This document shows, one piece after another, positions 38,728 to 48,257 of a stretch of DNA of 64,000 nt. The position numbers were made by a program, and so were the translations under genes. The notes under the pieces are model-generated. The model did not search any database, was not told the origin of the DNA, and saw nothing but the letters and a program-made list of their open reading frames with translations. Position 1 is the stretch's first letter, and the number at the start of each line of letters is the position of its first letter. This DNA is from Nitrospirota bacterium (GTDB taxonomy: Bacteria > Nitrospirota > Thermodesulfovibrionia > Thermodesulfovibrionales > JdFR-88), in contig JAJYJK010000005.1 of assembly GCA_021789555.1 (NCBI GenBank), positions 1 to 64,000 of the forward strand, read 5' to 3'.

Positions 38728-40264
38728 CTTTTTTGTTTATATAGGCCTGCTGGGCTATGGAGAGCAGGTTGTTTACCAGCCAGTAGAGCACCAGGCCCGA
38801 GGCGAAGTTCATGAACATCACCGTGAAGATTATGGGCATGAACATCATGAGTTTCTGCTGGGCCGGGTTGCCCGGGGCCGTGGGAGTCATCTTCTGCTGG
38901 ACAAGCATGGTGACGCCCATTATGATGGGCAGCACGTAGTAGGGGTCCTTCTGCGAAAGGTCGGTTATCCAGAGGACAAAGGGCGCGCCCCTCAGTGCGA
39001 TGGCAACCAGCAGCACCTTGTAGAGCGCGAAGAATACCGGTATCTGCAAAAGCATCGGCAGACATCCGCCCATCGGGTTTACCTTGTGTTTCTTGTAGAG
39101 GTCCATCATCTCTTTTTGCATCCGCTGGGGGTCTTTCTTGTACTTCTGTCTTATCTCCTGCATCTGGGGCTGGAGGCCCTGGAGCTTTTTCATCGATTTC
39201 TGCCCCTTGGCCACTATGGGCAGGAAAGGGACCCTTATGAGGATGGTCAGAAGGACGATAGACCAGCCGTAATTGCCGACAGCCGAATGTATGAGTTTCA
39301 GCAGCCAGAATATCGGCCGCGAGATGATGGAGAAAAACCCGAAATCCACGATGTATTCGAGCCCCGAGCCCAGGGCCTTCAGTTTCTCCTGGCTCTTTGG
39401 GCCCGCGTAAAGTATAAACTCCTCGACCGTCGGGTTCTTTGCCGCAAAGGAGATGACCGGCCTTCCGTCTTGCAGGGATGCCCTGGCCTCCGCCATTTTG
39501 GACTTGGGGAGGAGCGCCGCACAGAAGTACTTGTCTTCCTGGGCTATCCACTTTACGTCTTCCGTGTAGGAGAGTGCGCCGCCCTTGAGCTTCTTCGGAT
39601 TCACCTCTATCCTGTCTGAGCCTGAAAGCAGGACGGGCCCCGTATGTACGCCGCGGACCCCCGGCTCATAGATGCCGAAGTCCGGACCGATGGTTATGTT
39701 GTAATTGGGGAACCCCCGGACCTCGTCCCTGATGTCCACCCAGTACTTGCCGTTTCTGAAGGTGTAGGTCCTCTTTATGGATATCGGGCCCTGGGAGTAC
39801 TCGAATACAAGACTGCCCTCGGGGTGCGAACTGTCCAGTCGGAGATTGCCGCCCGATACGCTGAAATTCAGGTGCGCGGCCTCGAAATCGGAAGAGCCGA
39901 TGGCGAGGGCGGGCGGAAAGACGGGCGCGGCGCCCGGCTTCAGTATCGCGACATTCTGGTTTTTGGTCTCCTTCGTGTCGCCCTTGTATTTTTTGAGCAC
40001 CCACTGAGTCGGCACGCCCCCGACGCTCGAAAAGGTGGCGGCATACTGGTCCGTCTCAACGCTTATCGTCTTTTCCGGGGCGGCGGGGGACGGCGACACG
40101 GGCGGGGCAATCCGCACCGGCCCCTGGGGTTGCGCGGGGAGGGTTGCCGCGGGCTTGCCGGCCGGCGCCTGCCCGACCGGAACGGGTTTGGGCGCAAGGA
40201 AATACTGATAGAGCAGCAGCACCCCGATTGAAAGCACGATTGCAAGGACAGCCTTTTTATCCAC
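38717..40264 (-). CDS. yidC: Membrane protein insertase YidC
   Basis: 60KD_IMP domain: NYGWSIVLLTILIRVPFLPI, GGCLPMLLQIPVFFALYKVL. Confidence 0.96.
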   Translation of the reverse strand: MDKKAVLAIVLSIGVLLLYQYFLAPKPVPVGQAPAGKPAATLPAQPQGPVRIAPPVSPSPAAPEKTISVETDQYAATFSSVGGVPTQWVLKKYKGDTKETKNQNVAILKPGAAPVFPPALAIGSSDFEAAHLNFSVSGGNLRLDSSHPEGSLVFEYSQGPISIKRTYTFRNGKYWVDIRDEVRGFPNYNITIGPDFGIYEPGVRGVHTGPVLLSGSDRIEVNPKKLKGGALSYTEDVKWIAQEDKYFCAALLPKSKMAEARASLQDGRPVISFAAKNPTVEEFILYAGPKSQEKLKALGSGLEYIVDFGFFSIISRPIFWLLKLIHSAVGNYGWSIVLLTILIRVPFLPIVAKGQKSMKKLQGLQPQMQEIRQKYKKDPQRMQKEMMDLYKKHKVNPMGGCLPMLLQIPVFFALYKVLLVAIALRGAPFVLWITDLSQKDPYYVLPIIMGVTMLVQQKMTPTAPGNPAQQKLMMFMPIIFTVMFMNFASGLVLYWLVNNLLSIAQQAYINKKATV

Positions 40265-40350
40265 TTCCGCCGGTTTCTCCTAGAGAACGGTCAGTTTGTA
40301 AATTGCCCTGGATTTTTATTTGGCATTTTTATTTTGGCGTTTTTATTTTT

Positions 40351-40563
40351 TTATTTAACGGGGTCATAGCCGCCGGGATTGAGGGGATGGCACCTCAGGA
40401 TGCGCCGGAATCCCAGCCAGCCGCCTTTGAGCGCGCCGTAATGCCCGACCGCCTCTTTCGCGTATTCGGAGCAGGAAGGCGTAAACCGGCAGCTTGCCGG
40501 CAGAAAAGGAGACATTGCCGCCTGATAGAACCCTATCAGAAGCAGGACGAGTTTTTTGATCAT
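40351..40563 (-). CDS. yidD: Membrane protein insertion efficiency factor YidD
   Basis: [31 protein letters not shown]...[16 protein letters not shown]. Confidence 0.95.
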   Translation of the reverse strand: MIKKLVLLLIGFYQAAMSPFLPASCRFTPSCSEYAKEAVGHYGALKGGWLGFRRILRCHPLNPGGYDPVK

Positions 40564-40584
40564 TTGAAAGGGTTTTTGGCTTAG

Positions 40585-40728
40585 CTAGACAGTAAGTCTT
40601 TTTCTGCCCTTGGCCCTTCTTCTCTTCAAGATGCCGCGGCCGCCCCTTGTGCTCATCCTCTCGAGGAAGCCCAGGTTCCTTTTTCTCCTTCTCCTGTGAG
40701 GATGGTATGTCGTATATGTTCCGCCCAT
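40585..40728 (-). CDS. rpmH: 50S ribosomal protein L34
   Basis: [47 protein letters not shown]; canonical C-terminus; absent from ORF track. Confidence 0.92.
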   Translation of the reverse strand: MGGTYTTYHPHRRRRKRNLGFLERMSTRGGRGILKRRRAKGRKRLTV

Positions 40729-40736
40729 AGTCCAAA

Positions 40737-40766
40737 AGTATAGCCTTAACACCCACGCACTGTCAA
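40737..40766 (-). promoter_or_regulatory. Consensus sigma-70 promoter of rpmH
   Basis: TTGACA-N18-TATACT, -10 ends 8 nt before the ATG; no SD. Confidence 0.8.
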
Positions 40767-40778
40767 CGGAATAATTTT

Positions 40779-40896
40779 ATTCCCGCCCACCCGCCCTTTT
40801 AATGATGGGGGCTGCCGCCCCCATTACCCCCGAACGGCAAGAAAAACGGCGCACCTGCCCCCGTCCCCTCCTGGGAGGGGGTTAAGGGGTTGGGAT
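40779..40896. repeat. Composite dispersed repeat (family B then family A-like)
   Basis: attcccgcccacccgcccttttaatgatgggggctgccgccccc ... cccctcctgggagggggttaagggg. Confidence 0.6.
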
Positions 40897-40952
40897 ATAA
40901 GAAAAATGGAATTCTTTTCAAACATGCTGGTTTTGGAGTAAAATGATTAATT

Positions 40953-42182
40953 ATGCAATCGACGATAAAGGGGCTTTTACAAAAAAACGCAAGCAAGATA
41001 GTGCTTTTCGTCATGGACGGCCTCGGGGGGCTGCCCTCCGCCGACCCGAAATCCCCGTTCAAGGGGAAGACCGAGCTTGAGGCCGCTTTCACTCCGAACC
41101 TGGACAAGCTGGCCAAAAGCTCCGCCTGCGGGCTCCACGTGCCGGTGGGTTTCGGGATAACTCCCGGCAGCGGTCCCGGCCACCTGGGGCTCTTTGGATA
41201 CGACCCCCTTGAATGGGAGATAGGAAGGGGCATACTGGAGGCGCTGGGGCTCGGGCTCGAGGTGAAGAGGACGGACGTGGCCATAAGGTGCAATTACGCC
41301 ACCGTCGAAGATCATGTCGTCACCGACAGGAGGGCCGGCAGGCCGCCGACCGAAAAGATGCGCAAGGTGACTGAGCGGCTACAGAAGCAGATCCCCGGCA
41401 TCGACGGCGTGCGGCTCATCTTCGGGGCTGGTATGGAGCACCGTTTCGCCGTCATAATGAGGTTCCCCGAGGCGCTGCCGCCCGAGGCCGCGATGATCAA
41501 CGATTCCGACCCGCAGGCCGAGGGCCGGGCCCCGCTGCCCCTCATACCCAGGCACCCGAAGGCGGAGAAGGTGGCGGAGATCGCCCAGAAATTCATAGAC
41601 AAGGCAGTGGCCGCCCTGAAAGACGAACACCCGCAGAACTTCGTGCTCGTACGGGGTTTTTCTACGCACCCGAGGATGCCGTCTTTTTCCGAGGCATACG
41701 GACTCCGGGGGCTTGCCATAGCCTCTTATCCGATGTACAGGGGGCTTGCGCGCCTCATGGGGATGAACGCGCCGGATTTCTCCGGGGACATAGCCGGCCA
41801 GATCGAATACATGAAGGACAACTGGAACGATTACGATTTCTTCTTCGTCCATTTCAAGAAGACCGACTCCTTCGGGGAAGACGGCAATTTTGCCGGCAAG
41901 GTAAGCAGGATCGAGGAGGCCGACAGGGCGCTGCCGGCAATACGCGCGCTAAAGCCCGACGTGCTCATAATAACCGGGGACCACAGTACGCCCGCCGTGA
42001 TGAAATCCCACAGCTGGCACCCTGTGCCGGTGATGCTGTCGGCGCCTTACGTGCTTGGCGCAATTACCGAAAAATTTTCAGAAAGAGAATGCGTAAGGGG
42101 AGAGCTAGGCATAATTCCCTCCGTCTCGCTCATGCCCCTGGCGCTTGCAAACGCCGGGAGGCTGAAGAAGTTCGGCTCCTGA
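40953..42182 (+). CDS. apgM: Cofactor-independent phosphoglycerate mutase (archaeal-type)
   Basis: IVLFVMDGLGGLP, GSGPGHLGLFGYDP, TGDHSTPAVMKSHSWHPVPVM. Confidence 0.92.
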   Translation: MQSTIKGLLQKNASKIVLFVMDGLGGLPSADPKSPFKGKTELEAAFTPNLDKLAKSSACGLHVPVGFGITPGSGPGHLGLFGYDPLEWEIGRGILEALGLGLEVKRTDVAIRCNYATVEDHVVTDRRAGRPPTEKMRKVTERLQKQIPGIDGVRLIFGAGMEHRFAVIMRFPEALPPEAAMINDSDPQAEGRAPLPLIPRHPKAEKVAEIAQKFIDKAVAALKDEHPQNFVLVRGFSTHPRMPSFSEAYGLRGLAIASYPMYRGLARLMGMNAPDFSGDIAGQIEYMKDNWNDYDFFFVHFKKTDSFGEDGNFAGKVSRIEEADRALPAIRALKPDVLIITGDHSTPAVMKSHSWHPVPVMLSAPYVLGAITEKFSERECVRGELGIIPSVSLMPLALANAGRLKKFGS

Positions 42183-42217
42183 TGCTTTAATTTTTAAAGA
42201 AGGCGCAGATTTTCTTT

Positions 42218-43654
42218 ATGATAGAAAAACCCCTTGCATCCCGCCCGCTGCCTGTCGATGTCGCCCCCTCTGCGGACACGCCCCGCCTTGTGGACACCCA
42301 TTGCCATCTGGAGGATGCCCGGTTCGACGCGGACAGAGATGAGGTGATAAAGCGGGCGCAGGCGTCTTGCCCCGGAGTGGGGCATATGATAACGGTAGGC
42401 ACCGATATCGCAAGCTCCGAGGCCGCCCTGCGGATTGCCCATGCCTATCCGTTCATATATGCCGCCGTAGGGGTCCATCCGCATGAGGCAAAGGGTTTCG
42501 ATGAGAACGTCTTTAAGCGCCTCCTTGCCCTGGCCGAGAATGAAAAGACGGTCGCCATCGGGGAAACCGGGCTCGATTACCACTATATGCACTCTCCCAG
42601 GGAGGCGCAGGTCCATGCCTTCAGGATGCAGGTGGAGATAGCGAGGCAGACCGGGCTGCCGGTCATAGTGCATTCGCGCGAGGCGGACGATGAGACGCTT
42701 GAAATCCTCGGGCAGTCGGGCCGTGTGAAGGGCGTGCTCCATTGTTTTTCGGGGGATGCGGAAATGGCCGGGGCCGCCATGGCCATGGGTTTTTACATCT
42801 CCATCGCGGGGCCGGTGACCTTCCGGAAGGCCGAGGCCATCAGGCGGGTGGCCGCGGAGGTTCCCGACGATTATCTGCTTATCGAGACCGACGCGCCGTA
42901 TCTGGCCCCGGGGCCCCTCCGGGGCCAGAGGAACGAGCCCGCGTATCTGGCTGAGACCGCGAGGGCGATAGCCGCCATCAGGGGGATTTCCCCGGAGGAC
43001 CTGGCAAGGATCACCTCCCTGAACGCCTCAAGGCTTTTCGGCATAGGGGAGGTCCCCGGCGCGGGGAGGTTCACCTACCGCATAAGGGACAGCCTTTATC
43101 TGAACCTGACAAACAGGTGCACCAACAGCTGTTCGTTCTGCGTGAGGTTTTACAGCGATTTCGTAAAGGGGCACAAGCTGCGGCTCACGCGCGAGCCGGA
43201 CGCCGGGGAGCTTATAAGCGAGATCGGGGAGCCGGGCGCATACAAGGAGATCGTCTTTTGCGGCTACGGGGAGCCGCTGATGAGGCTGGATGTCGTAAAG
43301 GAAGTGGCTGCCTGGGTGAAGGCCGGGGGCGGAAAGGTAAGGATAAACACCAACGGGCATGGCAGCCTCATAAACGGAAGGAATATCCTGCCGGAGTTGA
43401 AGGGGCTTGTGGACGGCCTCTCGATAAGCCTGGACGCCCAGGATGAAAAGACTTACGCCGGGCTCTGCAAGCCGGTCTTTCCCGGCGCCTTCGCCGCGCT
43501 CCTGGATTTCATAAGGGAGTCCGTGAAATATGTCCCGGAGGTCCGGGTGACGGTCGTTCGGACCGATGGCGTGGACGTGGAGGCCTGCCGGTCGCTCGCC
43601 CTGTCCCTGGGTGTGAAGGATTTCAGGGTGAGGGAACTCGATGCGGTGGGCTAG
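42218..43654 (+). CDS. TatD-family DNase fused to radical SAM domain
   Basis: TatD: LVDTHCHLED, IGETGLDYHY, VIVHSREADDET, LIETDAPYLAP; radical SAM: CTNSCSFC (CxxxCxxC), CGYGEPL, INTNGHGSLI. Confidence 0.93.
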   Translation: MIEKPLASRPLPVDVAPSADTPRLVDTHCHLEDARFDADRDEVIKRAQASCPGVGHMITVGTDIASSEAALRIAHAYPFIYAAVGVHPHEAKGFDENVFKRLLALAENEKTVAIGETGLDYHYMHSPREAQVHAFRMQVEIARQTGLPVIVHSREADDETLEILGQSGRVKGVLHCFSGDAEMAGAAMAMGFYISIAGPVTFRKAEAIRRVAAEVPDDYLLIETDAPYLAPGPLRGQRNEPAYLAETARAIAAIRGISPEDLARITSLNASRLFGIGEVPGAGRFTYRIRDSLYLNLTNRCTNSCSFCVRFYSDFVKGHKLRLTREPDAGELISEIGEPGAYKEIVFCGYGEPLMRLDVVKEVAAWVKAGGGKVRINTNGHGSLINGRNILPELKGLVDGLSISLDAQDEKTYAGLCKPVFPGAFAALLDFIRESVKYVPEVRVTVVRTDGVDVEACRSLALSLGVKDFRVRELDAVG

Positions 43655-44034
43655 GCCGGCCGGTCTTCGCCGGCCCCCAGTATCTCGATGACGTTTTCAA
43701 GCAGGGCCTTGGGGCTGAAGGGCTTTACTATGTAGCGGTCGACGCCGCATTTCAGGCCAAGCCTCTCGTCGTCCTCCTGCCCCCTGGCCGTCAGCATCAC
43801 GACCGGGATTTTCGCCAGTTCGGCGTCGGACTTTATTTCGCGGCAGATCTCGATGCCGCTTACACCCGGCATTATCCAGTCCAGGATGACCAGGTTGGGC
43901 CGCTCCTGCCTTATCCGCTCGGCCGCGGTGGAGCTGTCGCGCTGGGTTATCACCTGGAAGCCGGCCCTTTTCAGCTTGTCCTCTATCATCATTAGGATGA
44001 AGGGCTCGTCGTCAATCACCATTATTTTGCTCAC
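43651..44034 (-). CDS. Single-domain response regulator (REC)
   Basis: MVIDDEP, LVILDWIMPGVSG, MLTARG, KPFSPKAL; overlaps kinase gene 3' end. Confidence 0.92.
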   Translation of the reverse strand: MSKIMVIDDEPFILMMIEDKLKRAGFQVITQRDSSTAAERIRQERPNLVILDWIMPGVSGIEICREIKSDAELAKIPVVMLTARGQEDDERLGLKCGVDRYIVKPFSPKALLENVIEILGAGEDRPA

Positions 44035-47000
44035 CTGGTTGCCTCCTCAATGGGAGACGGAGCCTTATGGTGGTGCCCTCTCCCGCGATTGAATCTATAT
44101 TTATCGTGCCGCCGTGCATTTGTACGATCTGTTTTGAAAGTGAGAGCCCCAGCCCGGTGCCCTTTGTGTCCCCCGAGAGGCTGCCCCGGTAGAATTTTTC
44201 GCCCATATGCGGCCTGTCGGCCTCGGGTATGCCCCATCCGGTGTCTTTCACCGTAAGGGCTATCGCGTCTGCGTCCATTGCCGCCTCTATCCTCACGCTT
44301 CCGTTTTCGCCCGAATACGTGATGGCATTTTCCAGGAGGTTTCTCAGTATGTATTTCAGTTTTGCGGCGTCCCCCTCAACCGGCCGGAGACCGCCTTTTA
44401 TTTCGAGCCCGATGCCGATGCCCCTCCTGGCGGCCGCGGGGCCGAACTCGCGCACCACGTCCGCGATGAGCTTCCCCATGTCCAGTGGGCTGAGGCGGAG
44501 CCTTTCCGGCCCGCCATCTATCTCGGCGAGGTTCAGGTAATCGGTCATTATCCTTTCGATCTGCCGCCCCTCGGAGAGGATCGCCTTTAAGTAAAGGGCC
44601 TCTTTTCCCGCCGGCAGCTCGCCGTCCATGAGCATCTCCGACATTCCGAGGATGGCGGAGACCGGGTCCTTGAACTCCTGGGACACGGCCCTCACAAACT
44701 CGTTTTTTAGCCTTGTGATCTCCTGGTTCCTGGTGAGGTCCCTGAGCGCAAAGACGACGCCGGCCACGCCGCCTCCCTCGCTCCCCTCATCCAGCACCGG
44801 ATAGCTGGTAAGCACGATGGGCAGCAGCATCCCGTTTGCCGTCATCATGGCCAGTTCCCGGTATTGGTGCCTGCCCTTGAGGGATTCGGTCAGCCCCTCT
44901 ATCAGTAGGAGGTTTAGCCTCGCGTTTTCCGCATTGTCCTTGAACAGGCCCGTGAAGACGCGGCCCATCGCCTCCGCGCCGGTCGTCCCGGCCATCACGG
45001 CGGCCGTCCTGTTTATGGCGGTCACGCTGCCGTGCGGGTCCACCGCGATGATGCCGTCCTCGATGCTGTCGAGGATGGTGCCGGCCATGCTTTTCCCGAG
45101 GCTGGCCTCCTTGTGGAGGCGCGCCTTTTCTAGGGCCATATGGAGTATGTCGGCCATCATCCGCAGGAAAGAGAGGTCTTCGGGGCCGGGCTGCCTGAAG
45201 CGCCGGAAGTACAGGCCTATCGCCCATTTGGGCGGCTGCCCGCCGCCTTCGCCGACCGGCACCGGTATGGCGCAAGCCGCCTTGTATCTGCCGGCCTCGA
45301 GACACGGGGGGACAGTGAAGGCGGCTTCGGCGTTCTCGCCGATGGCCGTGAGGATGCCGCCTTTTTCGAGCGCGTCCGCCTCAAGGCCGCGGACGTCTTT
45401 TCCATACGGCGCGAGGCCCCTGGATATCCCGCCGCCGGGTGCGCTCCTCACGACCAGCCCCTTGGTTTCGTCCCGTTCCAGCAGCCAGATGAAATCGGAC
45501 TGCATAAGGTCCTGAAGGATGACGAGCAGGCTGTCCAGCATCCGGTCCGGATCGGATATCCCGGCCACGGCCGCGGCCACCTGCGCGACTTTTTTCCTCT
45601 CCTCGTCCCTTCGCCACTTCAGATGGGTGAACAACTGGCGCATCTTTTCATAGCGCCTGATGTTCTCAAGGGCCATGCCCGCCGCCTGGCCCGCGCCGCC
45701 GATGAGGTCTTCATCCATCTCCGTCCACTCGCGCCCGGCGAAACTGAAGAGCATGATGACCCCGTTTACCTTCTCGTTGCCCTGCATGGGCGTCGCGAGG
45801 CAGGCCTTCATGCCCGTATGCCTGAAGGCGGACGCCTCCGTCCTCGTGTCGGCCGTGAGATCGGCCGTCGTGAAGATGCGGCCCGTCGAGGCGACCTTGC
45901 CGGGTATGTCCTGCCCCGTCGTGAAGGTCTTGTTTTCTTCAAGGAAGCCCGCCGAGAGCCCTTTGGAGTACTTCAATGAAAGTTCGGGCCCCATCTCGTC
46001 CAGGAGAAAGACGCACCCGCCGTCCATGCCCATGAGCGCCAGGAGTTTTTCAATGACCGGAGCAAAGACCTCCTCGCTCTTCAGCGACTGGTTGAGGGTC
46101 TTTGAGATATCAAGCAGCGAGCCCAGTTCCGTGTTTTTCTTTTTTATCTCCGCCTCGAAACGCCTCTTTTCCGTAATGTCCCTGAAGACGACAACGACAT
46201 GCCTTACGGCGCCCTGGACGTTTTCGACCGGATAGGCGATGACTTCATGGTGAACCTGCTGCCCGCCTGCGATGCGGCCGATGATCTCGCTTTGCGGCCC
46301 GCCGGTGCTTAAGACCTTTTTCACGGGGCAGTCGGCCGCCGTGCAGTCTTCATATCCGTAGGCCCAATGGCACTGTTTGCCGGTCAGCCCGCCGGGGGCC
46401 GCGTCAGAGGCGGCTTTATTGGCCATCACGATCCTGAGGTCCTGATCGAGCACGATGAGCTTCTCGGGCATGCTGTCCATGATCGCGCGCTGGTAGTCCA
46501 GGGCCTCTTTGAGCGCGCTCCTAAGCTCGGTCTCCTTCATGAAATCCCTCAGTATGCCGAGGCACTCCGTCACCTCCCCCTCCTCGCCGAAAATGGGGGA
46601 CCAGGATATCGTTACGGGTTTCAGGCTGCCCGGCTTGCTGATGAGCCGCAGCTCGCATGAGGAGCTGTGGCCCTGGGCGCAGCCGAGCAAGTGCTTCCTC
46701 AATATCTTTTCGCCTTCCTCGTCCACGAACTCGAAGACGCGGTAGTTAAGGACGTCCTCGGGCTCATAGCCCAGCAGCCTCGTGAAGGCGGGGTTTATTT
46801 CGACCACCAGGTTTTCGTCGTTTATGACCCAGAGGGCGTCCACCATCATCCCCATGTAGTGGTTCTTCCGCTGGAGCTCGGCGTCCTTTTGCCCGAGGGC
46901 CAGCATGAGGCTGTTAAAGGCGCGGGCGATGTCCCTCAGCTCGCCGTCGGAGGGCAGGGGCACGGCCGCAGCGGGCTTCCCGCCGTTTACGGCGTCGGCC

Positions 47001-47287
47001 GCGGTTTGAAGGTCCTTTATCGCCTTGAGGATTTTGCTCCCCAGAAAAAGAGAGGCCAGGAAGGCGATGAGGAAGATGTAAAATCCCACCGCGATGAAGC
47101 GCTCCTCGCTGGAGCCCAGGAGATTGAAATATATGAACTTCTGCTCCGGCAGGAGGGGCGCCAGCTTCTCCATCCGGTCCATTGCCGTGCGCCCCGTGTA
47201 TTCGGTCATGAATACCAGCGGGGCGATTATGGCCGCCGTGAACGTCAGCAGGAAGATAAAAAAACCGGTGATGAGGCTTTTTTTCAT
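44012..47287 (-). CDS. Large membrane sensor kinase (HAMP-PAS-GAF-PAS-HATPase) with substituted H-box
   Basis: Start MKKSLITGFF at 47287; HAMP/PAS/GAF segments; HATPase DTGWGIP and GTGLGLSLSKQI; H-box reads AVSQEFKDPVSAI. Confidence 0.88.
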   Translation of the reverse strand: MKKSLITGFFIFLLTFTAAIIAPLVFMTEYTGRTAMDRMEKLAPLLPEQKFIYFNLLGSSEERFIAVGFYIFLIAFLASLFLGSKILKAIKDLQTAADAVNGGKPAAAVPLPSDGELRDIARAFNSLMLALGQKDAELQRKNHYMGMMVDALWVINDENLVVEINPAFTRLLGYEPEDVLNYRVFEFVDEEGEKILRKHLLGCAQGHSSSCELRLISKPGSLKPVTISWSPIFGEEGEVTECLGILRDFMKETELRSALKEALDYQRAIMDSMPEKLIVLDQDLRIVMANKAASDAAPGGLTGKQCHWAYGYEDCTAADCPVKKVLSTGGPQSEIIGRIAGGQQVHHEVIAYPVENVQGAVRHVVVVFRDITEKRRFEAEIKKKNTELGSLLDISKTLNQSLKSEEVFAPVIEKLLALMGMDGGCVFLLDEMGPELSLKYSKGLSAGFLEENKTFTTGQDIPGKVASTGRIFTTADLTADTRTEASAFRHTGMKACLATPMQGNEKVNGVIMLFSFAGREWTEMDEDLIGGAGQAAGMALENIRRYEKMRQLFTHLKWRRDEERKKVAQVAAAVAGISDPDRMLDSLLVILQDLMQSDFIWLLERDETKGLVVRSAPGGGISRGLAPYGKDVRGLEADALEKGGILTAIGENAEAAFTVPPCLEAGRYKAACAIPVPVGEGGGQPPKWAIGLYFRRFRQPGPEDLSFLRMMADILHMALEKARLHKEASLGKSMAGTILDSIEDGIIAVDPHGSVTAINRTAAVMAGTTGAEAMGRVFTGLFKDNAENARLNLLLIEGLTESLKGRHQYRELAMMTANGMLLPIVLTSYPVLDEGSEGGGVAGVVFALRDLTRNQEITRLKNEFVRAVSQEFKDPVSAILGMSEMLMDGELPAGKEALYLKAILSEGRQIERIMTDYLNLAEIDGGPERLRLSPLDMGKLIADVVREFGPAAARRGIGIGLEIKGGLRPVEGDAAKLKYILRNLLENAITYSGENGSVRIEAAMDADAIALTVKDTGWGIPEADRPHMGEKFYRGSLSGDTKGTGLGLSLSKQIVQMHGGTINIDSIAGEGTTIRLRLPLRRQPGEQNNGD

Positions 47288-48240
47288 CAAAGCGTCCTCA
47301 TGACCAGATAAATGAAAAGCACCGAGATGCCCCAGGCAAACAGGGACGTGGCAAACGGCATCATGCCCCTCCTGGGGGCCGAGTCCAGCTCCACGCCCAA
47401 TCCCACCGCGGCAAGCCCGACCGAGGTGACGAACTGGCTTGACGGGGCGAGGGCGGCGCTGAGCCGGCTGCCGCCGCCAAGCAGGTTCACGGCCAGGACG
47501 AGGACGGCAAAGGGTATCATGAACCAGGGGAACCGCCGGCAGCGCGGCGCGCTTTTGCTCTTGAAAGAAATCACCAGAAGGAGAATTCCAAGGAGGACGA
47601 CCCTGAGGAGCTTGAAACTCGCGGCAAGCCGGATGGCGCCGGGGTCCAGGGGGGCCCCGAAGGACGTCACCATGCCGAGGGAGGGCAGGGTGGCCCCCAT
47701 AATAAAGGCGAGCTTCCCTGGCGCAATCCCAAGCCCCTGCGGATAGAAGCCAAAAACCAGCATGCCCGCAAGTCCCACGGTGATTACCGAGATTATCGAG
47801 GCCGAGGTGTCCTGGGCTTCCGTCCCCAACACGCCGGAGACCATGGCTATGGCGCAAGCGCCCGCGGTTGAAAGACCGGCTGAAAGCAGCAGCGTCATTT
47901 CGTCTTCCAGACCGAACCCCCTGGCGACGAGAAAAGTTATGGCGAATATCAGCAGGCCGGCACCAAGGACATAGGGCCAGAACGGGCCGACGCCGGAGAG
48001 CAACAACTGGGAGCCGTAAAGCCCCACCCCCGCGGGAAGGACGAAGCTGACGCAGAAACGGACCCCGGCCTCCAGGGCGGAGCCCTTCTCGAGGAAATTC
48101 GCCGCGAACATACCCAGCACGAGTGAAATGAGGAGGGCGTCAAGAGATGGATACAACGCCGAGACGCCCAAAGCGGCAAATGCCAGGGCCACGGACAGGC
48201 CCGCGCCGGGGATTACGGATGGGATTTCACTTTTATCCAC
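47287..48240 (-). CDS. YeiH/UPF0324-family putative sulfate exporter
   Basis: Ten-TM hydrophobic protein: LLSAGLSTAGACAIAMVSGVLG... typical of UPF0324; GTG start at 48240 suggested by adjacent TATAAT. Confidence 0.8.
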   Translation of the reverse strand: MDKSEIPSVIPGAGLSVALAFAALGVSALYPSLDALLISLVLGMFAANFLEKGSALEAGVRFCVSFVLPAGVGLYGSQLLLSGVGPFWPYVLGAGLLIFAITFLVARGFGLEDEMTLLLSAGLSTAGACAIAMVSGVLGTEAQDTSASIISVITVGLAGMLVFGFYPQGLGIAPGKLAFIMGATLPSLGMVTSFGAPLDPGAIRLAASFKLLRVVLLGILLLVISFKSKSAPRCRRFPWFMIPFAVLVLAVNLLGGGSRLSAALAPSSQFVTSVGLAAVGLGVELDSAPRRGMMPFATSLFAWGISVLFIYLVMRTL

Positions 48241-48257
48241 CAGCAATTATATCTCTT

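Noticed and set aside
40364-40756. 130-aa ORF considered as a possible RnpA
   Set aside because: It lacks the RNR/RNxxKR signature and is out of frame over rpmH/yidD, both clearly coding.
47290-47857. N-terminal 190 aa of the 1281-aa kinase ORF
   Set aside because: Overlaps the yeiH-like gene out of frame; the kinase has a natural MKKSLITGFF start at 47287.
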